Assembly (NCBI GenBank): GCA_014871385.1
Contig: CM026426.1
Span: 32,574,636-32,638,635 of the forward strand
From: Ceratodon purpureus
Taxonomy: Eukaryota; Streptophyta; Bryopsida; Pseudoditrichales; Ditrichaceae
Direction of reading: 5' to 3'
Length of the DNA: 64,000 bases
Position 1 is the first letter of the stretch. The number at the start of each line of letters is the position of its first letter. The position numbers were made by a program, and so were the translations under genes. Shown piece by piece: positions 21,501 through 32,833 of this stretch. A model generated the notes under the pieces. That model did not search any database, was not told the DNA's origin, and was given only the letters and a program-made list of their open reading frames with translations.

Positions 21501-24300
21501 ATTCCTCTTCTTTTCTTCTGTCAATATAATCACAACACTAGTAGGGTATTGCGACCTTGTTGACATGTTTATATTGACCCAAGTTTTACCAAGCCCTCAT
21601 GCTGGTTCTATGCCATACAAAACCAAGATTACATTTCCTTTGAATTCCAGTTGGTTGCTGGTATTTCTTGTGATTCTATTAGGTACTTTGTGGGCAATTG
21701 CTTGAGGAAAAGAAAGATATACATAATTTCTTAGGTAGCAATTTGTCCGGCAAATATGGTAGTATCAATCTGCCGGTATATGTAGGTTTTTATACTCTAC
21801 CAATTCACTGAATTGAGCCCTTACATACATCCGGATCACATTGTAACATTTGAAAGATGATCATGGTAGTCTAGTCTTCTTTTATCCTTGCTTATATCAT
21901 GCAGACGAACTTGCTTAAATGTGCTCACTTGTCCATGTTGACCTCAATGACATGGAAGATGCTTAGTCTTGCTAGGACGTCTAAAAAACTGCTTGAATTT
22001 TTCTATAAACATCCATATAACGTTACAATACTGGATAGAATATGCTTACTCCTAGGATGTCAAAAAAAGAATCTTCTCTTTCTCTAAAATCTACAACTTG
22101 ATTTATGATCAATAGTTACATGCATGCATAAAAGCATGTACATCCATAACATATACCCCTGCCTAAGACGAGTACGTGGCCAGTTAAAACTCCATTGCCA
22201 ATTACTAGACTCTCATTGGACTGCTTTGTGTCATGATTGAGCTTTATTGTATCTATACACTCTATATAATCATTAATTTTCTTGATTTGTGCATATGTAT
22301 AATCCCTACATATGCAATGTTTTCTATAGTGTGTTCATTCATGCATATAGAATTGGTACTGTTATATAGATTTCAATATTCTAGACAGCAAATGTATTAA
22401 GCTTGAAAGTATATTTTAAAGGTTGATAGAAGTATCTTTTTTCTTTCACCCATCATGCTAGTAAAGGTTCTGTTGTTGCTCTTTGAGTGCGCTCTAACTT
22501 ATGAGCTTATTTTGTAGACTTTAGTGTTTATCACATACACTTGGTATGAGTTTGTACGCTAAAAAATTTGTTTTAACAATTGTAGGGTAAACAGTGACCT
22601 TGCATTGCTAGGTGAGCAATTGCAAGCTGGAAATGAGTTGTGCCAACCAATGGCATACCACATGCTTGACATGACGCAGCACTACCAATTACTATCATAA
22701 TATAGAGCAGCTTTAGCTACTAAAATCATTTCTTTACAACTATTGTGGATTGTGCAATTGAAGATGGATTTGCTGAATTTCAAGTTTACTTTTGACAACA
22801 CAAATAGGCATTACATAATATATGGCTATCATATTTATATATTGAATGTATTTATTGCGGTGTCTACAATCTTATAGTTATCCCCACGTATTTTCGTTGA
22901 TGGAATGTGTGTAGCAGCTCTAGCACTAACCACAAGGCTATAAGACAGTTAATTCTCCAACATCTAGCAACAAGGCTTTTAACCCCTAAAGGCCCCTTGA
23001 GATCCGATTTGGGTTGCAAGACTTCTAGGCAGGCTATTCTAAGGTTTCAGAATTTAATTATTTTTTGAAATTTACATTCCATATAATTTTCAACGGTAAC
23101 TTTCCAATGGCGCAATTCCAAAGCATTTGAAGTTACGATGCAAAAGTTATAAATTTTAGAAGAATCTGCTCAAAATCTGGGCAGCCAATAACCAATCAAA
23201 ATCTTCCATTTTCAGCCCAAGTTGTTTGTCATTCACAAGAGCAAAAAGTGAAAAGACAAAATTTCAAAGGGTGGACACTTGCAAAAAGATGGGCCTAATA
23301 TTTTTCCATCCGTACACATTTATGACGGTTTTCATCCAATATAATTTTTTCATCTAAGTAACCATTTCTATCCAAAGAGGTTGCTTATTTTTTCATCCAA
23401 ATTTCAATTATCATCCAGAGTTTAGTTTTTATCCAAAGATTGTTTTTCATTCACGTAAACTATTTCATCCAATCTTCATTTGTCATCCAAACTTAATAAT
23501 TTTCAACTAGTATCTATGACGTGGCAGGGTCTCCATCCACAAGACCTCCTTTTATCAAAACTGCCCTTTGAAATAAAAGGGAAATATACAATTTTCACTT
23601 CAAAAAATTTCTAGAAATTTAAAATCTACTCTAATTGCATTGACGTTTTTCGTGGTTCTTTTTCTCATTGACCTCAACGGATGCTGCTTAGATGTGAGCC
23701 AAGAGCAGCGAGCCACGATCCGCGAGCAGGAACTTGTGAGCGGGGAGCAAGAACATGTGAACAAGTCATTGTTGACATAGGGATTTGTAAGAAGATTCAG
23801 CTGATTTAGTGTGAAATGAACATCAAAAATTTGGATGTAAGAAAGTGGGCCTATAAGCGTGGAATATTGAAATCAAACAGTGATAGGATAAATATAAAGA
23901 GAAAGTAGGAATTCCAAAATAACAATCACGAGAGATACCAAAGAGAAAAGTTAGAAATAAAAATAGAAAATACAAATGAGACACCAAAAAGAAAAGTTTG
24001 GAATAAAATATTGAGAAAAAAATTTATAAAAAAATTGAAAAATAAAAAATTAAATAAAGCAAAAAATAATAAAGAAAAGGGAAAAAGACAAAGTTTTCAA
24101 GTATTCTAGAAATACTTTTATCTTAATACATAAGAGGAAGTACTCCTTACTTTCTGTAATCATAAACTGTACTGAATAATAACCAAAATTCCTGTCGACA
24201 ATGTAGTGCCAATTTAAGGTCTATGTATAATAGCTTGCACAAGGCGATAGATCATTTTGAACCATTCACTCTTTCTCTACAACTCCCGCAAGCTCTAGAA
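21501..24300. other. AT-rich non-coding stretch
   Basis: About 2.8 kb without a supported gene. It includes a cluster of TTTCATCCAA-like motifs at about 23330-23500 and an A-rich, purine-biased block at about 23820-24110. A GAGC-rich patch lies at about 23700-23765. Confidence 0.6.
23330..23500. repeat. Irregular array of TTTCATCCAA-type motifs
   Basis: About nine matches to TTTCATCCAA and close variants (TTTCATCTAA, TCTATCCAAAG, TTATCATCCAG, TTTTATCCAAAG, TTTGTCATCCAAAC) in 170 bp, with irregular spacing of roughly 15-25 bp. The function is unknown. Confidence 0.6.
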
Positions 24301-24301
24301 T

Positions 24302-27300
24302 CTACATGACCTCGTTGTAGGAATACGTAGGTTGGTGAATTAAATTGTCTGTCTCATAGTTCAGCTTACATAAGTACCAAAAAACATAATATAGGAGCTT
24401 GCACAGCACCCACTTCCTACTCGCTGCATTAGAGCTCAGACCTACAAAATCTTCGCAGATAAATTGTAGAATAGTGCTAACGGAGACAAGGTATGCCTTG
24501 TCTTTGTCATTGATGATGGTGATGACCACACCACACCCCGCATACAAAAACATAGTCACTCTAGTGATGTAGTATCCGTTCATATAGCCCGTACTCATCA
24601 AACTGTTCTTGTGGTAGGCTCTAGGGGCATCTAGACTCCAACGACACTTCCTTCAAAACTTGTTGCTGGGATGAGCATTTGTGTTGTCGGGAACATGGAA
24701 TTGCAAACGCAGTATAGGGATATTCACCTGAGTTTGGAACTTTTGCCGAGGTAATAAAGATTCTTGCTGCGCAGCTGCTCCAAGTAGAACACTGCATCTT
24801 CAAGTTTGAGAATCTCTTCACGTGTCAAATTTGTCCCAACCTTCGCAAGCCAAGTAATAGGGACGGGGGGTTAATCTAAAACAAATGGCCTCTTGCTATC
24901 CATTACCCAACGATGAATGTTGTCCGGGCACAAGAAGAACTCGACTTCTACATTGCGACCCTTCCTAACATCTTTCTTCATGCCTGCGTAAGTTGGTGCT
25001 AGAGTGCCATTTGCCCCTTGTGAAATCTTGGGTCTGCAAGCCTCCCTTGAAATGGCTTGAAGCACTTCACATTGCCTCTCCAAAGACTTGGAAAGTTGAG
25101 CAATGTGCCATTGCTTGAGATCACAATTGGAGTCCATTACCCTCGTCGTGTGAGGGACATGGTGTTGGGGGCTTTTAAGAGTCTCTTTAATGTGTTGCCT
25201 GGTCAACCTAGTGTTTGGATTGGAAATGGAATAGTTTACCTTATCCGGGCGATGTGAATCAAACTCAGATCCCGATGGTAAATTTAACTTCCTCTTAGAA
25301 GAACCAAATATCTCAGCCCCTTTAAGAATAATTGGATGATTAAGGAGATCCCCAACGCTCGGGAATGACCTCATGGCAGTGGCAGTGAGCTTGGAATCAC
25401 CGTTGTTTGCTGCTGCCCTAAGCTTCAAAGCTGCTTTATCGGGGCCCTTCCCTTGTTGTCCACCTTTGAGCCATTCACAATAGTTTGTGATCTGCATAAA
25501 CGCTCAAACCATGTTGTCCATCGTTGCTTCATAGATACACTCCATAGAATTAATAGACTGCATCAGCCACTTGTGATGCACGGACTCTGCTAGATTGTAC
25601 AAAGGCATGTCCGCACGTTGTTCTAGTGTCAAATCCTACAAAACCAATTGCGGTACGGGTGTCATCTTCAGGTGACAATAGGCCGTTATAGCTGGAAGAA
25701 AAAACATGGAAATAATGAAATTCAACTCAATAATATCATTTGGCCGCCCCACTCTCTGTATTGGTGGTGCCAAAATTCCAACCATTCGGATAGAGAAGAC
25801 GAAATTCTTCTCTTGCTGCGTCAGGAGTAGCCCACCATGCACGAGTTGCATGGTATTTCTCGTCAGCCTTCCTTTGGGTCTTTGCATCTCTATAATCACA
25901 ACACAATTTCTTTTTCTGGTATTGCAACTCTGGTTTGATGTACTTTGTTGTATACTTATCTAGGTTTGCGGACCAATGATAAAAGCAAGTACGTTCATGA
26001 TCCTCCATAGGCTCATCGGGGTTCCCAAATCCATACACCTTTCTGACTGCTATCCAATCTGCTTGGGCCCTATCCGCCATGAACCCTTTGAAGTTAACGT
26101 TTGGTACACCATTCTTGGCCCTAACGTTGTTAAGATTCTCCCAGAAGAGAGTCTGGGCAACTGCATCTTCAGATTGCATATCACAGCAGACAATTGTCAT
26201 TACCTTGCTGTATGTAGTATCGTAGACGTGGAGGCCAATGTCGTCCATTCCTTCACTTGTTTGACGTTGTCAAACATAATCCAGGCATCTTGAAGGTCTC
26301 CTCCCACCTACATACGCTTCACAAGGTCCACACCACTCCCCTCTAGGTCTACGGACATCTTGAAAATGAACACCTTGTCATCACGTTGTCCCGCGAATCG
26401 ATTCTCATGCACAAACTTGAAGTAGGGATTCTTCTTGAGGTCGATAATCCCCTCTATGGGGGCACGTGAGGACTTCACAAAGCGTCTTGAAGCAAAGACT
26501 ATATTCCTGCAATTAAGAGAGGCAAGAAGAGCAAAGCAATCCATGACTGACTCCAAACTAGGCTCCTTCTCTCTTGGAGTTGGTGACTTGAATAGAAACT
26601 CCGTGAGGAAGTTCTTACTTGCTTCCATTTAAATAATAGAATTTGTCGCTTCTGGAGTTCCTGACAATTCAGACGCCAAAAACTCATACGCCAGATCTAA
26701 AGAGTCCCGACATACTCCTTCAGCCACTCGATGGGTGTGATGGCCGAGATGAATAAATACTCGGTGCATATCAGGATTGGTAGATGTAACATGGTACAAT
26801 TGGGCATCACATTGTACTAGGTAGGAAGGTGGTGTGAGGCAAACCTTTCACATGAAGGTAGATTTTTGTGGAGGTGGCCCACCGACATAGAATTGAGAAT
26901 GTGTTATATCTGCCCATTGTGTATTATTTGAAAGACCACCATTTTGGAGAAGGTACTCGCAAGAGTCGTTTGCACACTCTAGATGACGAGCGCAAACGGA
27001 GCATCGGAATATGAGGGAGCAATTGTTCTTGATGTTATAGGTCTTTGTCGTGCACCACGGTTTGCCGTCATAAATCTTGTCCATCCCGTCCATGCTGTTG
27101 CGGTATGTTGCAGGCAATCATGTCGGTAAGGGCGGAAGCAAGAAAATAACATCCTCATCGTAAGTGGTGGGGATGTACTTGACTTCTTCAACCTTGATGT
27201 TGTCAAAGTCCATGTCAGATAGCTTGGATTGGGAACGGGGGCAAACAGCAATTGCCTTCAAGGCATATAACATGGACCTGTGTTTTGACGAAAAATGTAG

Positions 27301-27832
27301 GACTACGTGGTTGCCTAGATTCACTACCTGATGGAGTCCTCTGAAGTTTCGGATTAGTGTTGGATCATACAACATTTGACAATGGGGTTCATTTTAAAGG
27401 AAACTCACTTGTGCTGGCCGGATCAACTGCTAGAACTATGTCATCATCCAAGTCACTCAAAAGTGTGATGGGCACCGCATTTGGTTCAATCTTCACTTAC
27501 ACAAGAGGGATGAGAAGCATCGTAGAGCTGATAGAAGCTGGGGTGAGGCAGACTGTAGATCCTTACAATGGTAAGCCTGAGTAGCCAAATACTTTATATG
27601 ACCTACCTAAAAGCATCCAACCTACAGAATTGCCTTACTTAGTCTTCAATTGTAGAACAATCTCCAATACTTCAGCAATATCAAAGATAAGTTCTTGCTC
27701 AACATACATCCTACCCATCTGAAGACCAAACTTCGCCTCTAAGACCGATTCGTCCACATAGACCTTGCCATCTTCATCAAGAGGCAAAGTAAAGGGGATA
27801 CCCAATTTGTTGGTACATATGGAAGCCATCAT
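24302..27832 (-). pseudogene. MULE/FAR1-like transposase relic, copy 1
   Basis: Minus-strand coding fragments in order: an N-terminal exon (27832-27635); a zinc-binding segment with FRCSVCARHLECANDSCEYL (about 27010-26940); IHLGHHTH (about 26740); a block with SVMDCFALLASLNCRNIVF (about 26560-26500); the transposase core with KVMTIVCCDMQSEDA and NFKGFMADRAQADW (about 26210-26060); CFYHWSANLDKY; and a C-terminal part (25497-24302). In copy 2 the equivalent C-terminus has a SWIM finger (C-x-C ... C-x-H), but here the last His is replaced (WVLCKLLYYVF). Spaced Asp residues and the SWIM domain identify the MULE/FAR1 superfamily. Several stops and frame changes show it is inactive. The domestication-versus-transposon question cannot be decided. 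Confidence 0.7.
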
Positions 27833-28289
27833 CTAAGAACAGGAGGTAGTACAATACGTTACGCCTTGTAAGGTACACTACTTGCAGGGAAGTATTCAGA
27901 AATGCCAAACACCTTATGCAACCAAACAGTACTAATGCGCCTTCCACATGAAGTTGTGCAACTGTAATGTGGCAAAGAATGAACAAGTGAATGATCTTTG
28001 TATTCATTCTTCTACATTCATAGATAGAAGGAGACCTGATTACAGTATGGATAAATAAGCAGCCGCCGTCGATAAAAGTCATGATGGTTTTGACAGCCAT
28101 TCAGCCACTTGGAATAGATTCGGTAGGCGTAAATATTAAAGATATACTTCTAAAACCTATTTTATGAATTATTGAATGCAGATCACTCTTTGATGCAGAA
28201 ATAGAGAAGCCGCAGAACCCCAAGTTGTTTACATAACCAGTAGTATAATATATGGAAATGTTTATATATAAACAACTTTAAAACGTAGC

Positions 28290-28570
28290 CTCCCCGACCG
28301 CGGGGTCGAGCACGGCCGTCCCCGCGGTTGGCTGCGGGCGACCACGCGGACGGCCGTCCACGTGGTCAGCCGTCCCGACTGCGGGGCGGCGGTCCACCGA
28401 CGCACCCTTTGGGAAGCGGTCGCGGCCGCACGACCGGTCGCAACCGTCTTCCTGGACGGCCGCGACCGGTCCCGCGACGGACCTGTTACGGCCGTTGGAT
28501 TCTCCATTCCCCGAGATCCAACAACCGTAGGGGGGCCATCGTTTGACCCAACTGGCCGTCTAGGGGTTCG
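28290..28570 (+). promoter_or_regulatory. GC-rich island upstream of a TATA-like box
   Basis: A sharply GC- and CpG-rich block in AT-rich surroundings, with repeated GGACGGCC/GGCCGTCC and CCGCGG cores. It is followed at about 28575-28583 by CATAAAAGG, a reasonable TATA box, and about 350 bp later by the ATG at 28928. A larger island with the same cores stands before the kinase gene at 48.1-48.6 kb. It probably serves as a promoter. Confidence 0.5.
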
Positions 28571-28927
28571 GGCCAGCATAAAAGGTTGGCCTTGCATCCT
28601 TTTTCTCCACTTGGGTGCTCGTGCTACATGTGCTGGATTTACTTCAGCTCAGTTGCGTTCCTCCAAGCTTTTTCTACTTCCCCACGGGTTATCGTGGGAT
28701 TGTCTTCAGGGTTGTCAGCATCGTTTGTTGGTTATTATGAAACCAACAAAATAGTGCTTCATACCTACAGTTTTTCTGCAGGAGTTCTGGGTTTTGCTTC
28801 GGTCCTTATGCACTAGATATATACGAGATTAAAGCAACTTTTATACGGTGGGGAGAAGTTACAGCCATTGTTACAAGGTTGGTTTGATACACAGTATTCA
28901 CAGGTACTCGCTTACCCGACTTTCGCC

Positions 28928-30414
28928 ATGCCTCGTAACGACCGGGGAGGATCCTCCACTCCAAAAAAGAAACACCCTTTGGATCCATACGCTACGAATG
29001 ACCCTGATTGCGTAGCAGAGTTTGGATGGGAGGGGGAACCATCACCATGGAGGATGGTAACTTGCAAGGAATATGTGAAGATTAAGCACCTCATGAAGTT
29101 GATCCCAGTACATCTACGTACCGAGGCTGCGGAGAAACAGGCAACACGGGGAGAGATGAGGATCGAGAATTGTGAAAGTGATCATTTCAAAATTCGATAT
29201 AATGAGGTGTTTCGAGCAGCACAAATCGAGAACTCCCGACTTCATATCATGTTGTATTCGAATATGGCAATGGTGTGGGCGGAGATAGTCTTACACAAGA
29301 GGGTTGACTGGACCACAATCTCGGGCCTGAGGACAGATAGAATGAACAAAGAAAGCATGGATCTTGACACAGACTGGTTTGGACATAGCTATTGTCCCCC
29401 ACTACATATTTCAAACCGTTAGAGTCCACCGGCACAAGATGCTGGAATACAAACTCTAGCCATCGAATATAATGATGAGGAACAGGAGAGACGTCGTTTA
29501 AGCTATGATGATGATGACAACTATCGAGGACGTCGCTTAAACGAAAATCCCAGGAATCGCAGAGGGCATCGTGGCAAAGAGTCATCGCGTACCAACCATG
29601 AGGAGTATGGACAAACCTCTTCCCACGGGGGACACCGTTTGCGAGATCGTCAAGACGTAAGACCCCACGAACAAGACTATGGCTACGGGGAACCGGAAGG
29701 AGCTGATTTACCCTATGACTTTGCGGATGATGCGTATGGACCGTATGGGGGACGACCTTGGCCGGATTATGCAACGGGATCAATGACGACGGCTGGTTGG
29801 AAATACCGAGTCCTCCAAAGAGTGCTAGTCCGCGCCATCGAACACCTGCGAGAGAGGAACCTCACGGTTATTCCCTAGATCGCGAAGAAGTTACGCAGAG
29901 ACTGGGACGTGATGATTACGCAACTCCCCCTCCATACCGCGGATATGGTGGTCATCCTACCCCATTTGCCCCTTTTGCAGAAGATGATTACAGATCATCT
30001 TCGCAGACTCCGCCTGGAATATTTCCTCCACCTCTAGGTTATCACAACGACAATACTGGTCACAATAGCGGGGAAAACCGCAACATACTTCATCCCGATG
30101 ACAGAGGACCACCTCCTCCTTTTGGATACCCTCCCGGTCGAGTTGTAAGAGATAGCTATTTTGAGGAAGAATCAGAGTTGGAGCGGGCAAGGCAAAATTA
30201 TGTACTACAGATGGAGAATCATGCGTTTCACCTTAGACGGGATAATCGAAGATTGATGGAGGAGAGAGAGAGACTTTTGAGAGTTTCGACAAATTCTACA
30301 GAGCACGGGCCACAAGAAACGTACGATCGGGGAGGTCCAAGCAAACTCCCCAATGATGGGAACTATTATCATCTATATGACTACAATGGATTAGGGTGGA
30401 GGGGAGACTATTAG
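28928..30414 (+). pseudogene. Gene of unknown family with RGY/D-rich middle and coiled-coil end
   Basis: Starts MPRNDRGGSSTPKKK and continues with a folded-looking domain (about residues 15-160: FGWEGEPSPWRMVTC, EYVKIKHLMKLIPVHLR, HFKIRYNEVFRAAQ, MVWAEIVLHKRVDW). A TAG at 29420 interrupts the frame, which then stays open to 29878; a shift near 29750-29800 moves coding into another frame ending at 30414. The middle is rich in Asp, Arg, Tyr and Gly; the end has a short coiled coil (ESELERARQNYVLQMENHAF) and stops at GLGWRGDY. I do not recognise the family. It could be a transposon accessory protein or a host gene. The TAG can be explained as a CAG change. Confidence 0.5.
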
Positions 30415-31563
30415 AATGGGGTGCATGGTAGTACTTTCTACAGCATTGGAGCGTATCGAGTCTTCAATGTGGACATCGCATATTACAAATTTACAGCGTA
30501 AAGTAAAAGATGCAAGCATAGTGTGTACGTAGTTTGCAGTTTTGTAGATGGAGGTTTAAAATGTACGGACTCAAGAAAATTGGCACGTGCCACATATTGC
30601 AAATAGAATAGATAGAATTAGTGGAATAGAGTGTAGTTGTGTTGTCTTCTATATTGTAGTTGTCTTGACATTTGAAAGGAATTTGTCTTTTTAATCTTCC
30701 CATGGCGGTATTCTAAGTGCACATTAATATCAATATCACTATTTTTAAATGACAAATTACCATTGACATGGGTTACGACCAGTTGAATATTATGAATCTC
30801 AAGACAAGTATGCAAAATAATTTTCAAATATTTTTTTTGCTAAATTAATAAGAATATCGTGAATGATATTTTTTGAGGGATGCATATTTATATTTAAGCT
30901 ATTTGTTTGTACCGGGGATTATGAGCAATCATGTTATGCGGCCCTTACGCTTTCGTCTTCACGAAAAGAACTTTAGTATACGATTGCCAATATATCTAAG
31001 ACTAAAACGTACAAAGCATATTGGTTACAATTCACATATCACATCATTTTCATAATTAGAATTGAGACTATCGACTTTTAGCTGGATGTGTGGAGCCAAT
31101 CCGTTTTCCAAAGAATACAAGGGGCAGAAGTAGACCAATCTCAGTACAGAGACGAGATTTGAACCAAATGCAAGTAAACTTTATAAACAAAATATTGACC
31201 GATGTACAAAAATTGAGATTCAAACATCTCATCATAATATAGAGTCTAAATATAACTATTCATTACTGAGAGCTATGCCCGCCATCCGGTAACATAAAAA
31301 ACATTATGAAATTATAGAAATTCGGAAAGGTAGATATGTCTCTCCATATCAATACCCACGCGGTAGTGCTCGAAGGGAGTGGGCCAGTTGTGTGTATCTC
31401 TGAAACGGTTAATAAGATGTCCGAGTCAACCAATCGTTCCTCTGTTGTTTTGGCAAACTCTCTCAAGGTAACCTTCGAAAACAGTTGCGAGTTCTCCGAT
31501 ATTCCTGAAATGGCGTGTTTCTACTGGCTCCGCTTCGTGGTATGCCGTGCACATGTTGCCCCT
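30415..31563. other. No supported gene
   Basis: AT-rich DNA between the preceding broken gene and the CACTA end. Short open frames occur on both strands but show no domain, splice pattern or repeat worth naming. Confidence 0.5.
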
Positions 31564-31564
31564 C

Positions 31565-32833
31565 ACTACAAGGAAAATGCACTGTGAATGAAGAGAAATT
31601 CAAGAGAATTTTGTTACTAGGCGGTCTTGCTGCGGACATCTTGATTCCGGACAGTCTAGATAGTTTTCTCTTGCTGGCTAGCAGCCGGATACTGGGTTTT
31701 CCACGTCGGATTATACCGCTGACTGGGACGCCACGTAAGACTCCACATGGCTAATCGAAGGATGACGGGGACAAATAGGTGGCATACACCGTGTACAGAG
31801 GGATCGCTCCTGGATCTACGAATATACTGATTTGAAGACATGGTCGAATGTACGGCACAGTGACATTTTCCAGGGTTCATTTATGAGTGGCAAATCTTTG
31901 AATTTGGTATCCTGAATGCTGCACACGTGTATTTTTTTAATGCCAATTTTACTCTTAATCTGGGTCGAATAGAGACTTCCCACGTGTCTCGTTTGAGATT
32001 GATTTCTGCGTAATTTCTCTAATACATACACAGAACTATAAAAAAATGTGAGTGGTCGATACTCCAAAGATATCTTGAATCCTGACTGTACGCGTGAAAT
32101 ACTTAGAAATGTTTACCCTGTTTTGGCGGAGAATAAGAGCATGACGTCACAGAGGGGGCGTATGCCCTAGACAGCAGTAGCTACATTAATGAAATATTAT
32201 ATTATGGATAAATACACAAGTAACGGTACTGGTCCAAAAACTACAGCTGTAGCAACAAATATGGTCCCTCATTCCGTACTCTCCGGTTAGAATTCTGAAG
32301 GTCAAGACTGACATGTCGATTACAATTCCATTCACGCCAGGGCCTTGAACCACCTCTTCCTTGTTCAATTCTAGACTGCGTCTGTGAACTAGACATCCTC
32401 CCCTGCCGGGTTACTGTGTATATAGGACGAAATGTATATGGGATCACGAACATTGAATCTGTCCAACCTATCTTACCGCTGAGTGTATAACCGGATCTCG
32501 AAAGTGCTTTCTGTGTGACCTGCGAATTTGTCTTCAGTAGAATACCCCTCCCGCAGCTTGGTAATATCCATCACAATCGGTTGTTTTTTATATCCCCATT
32601 AATATTCTGGTGAAGTCCGAATCTCATGTCACATTTCTGTGAAAGAACACGACAGAGGTAATCATGTTTAGCACGTTAAAATGTAATAGTGCTGACCTTA
32701 TTCCTCAAGCAATTGAATTCCAGCTAACCCATGCGTGATGCACAGAAATAAAATTATTAACACCTTCACAAAGTTAAAATGGAAAGGGTACTACATGTTC
32801 CTCATACTCACATGGATAGCGGTTGGTACTTAC
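31565..32833. other. CACTA left arm
   Basis: Non-coding region between the CACTA tip and the last TnpA exon I can place. The 3' end of TnpA must be within about 32.0-32.8 kb, but its final exon is not resolved. No clear subterminal repeat array was recognised by eye. Confidence 0.4.
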
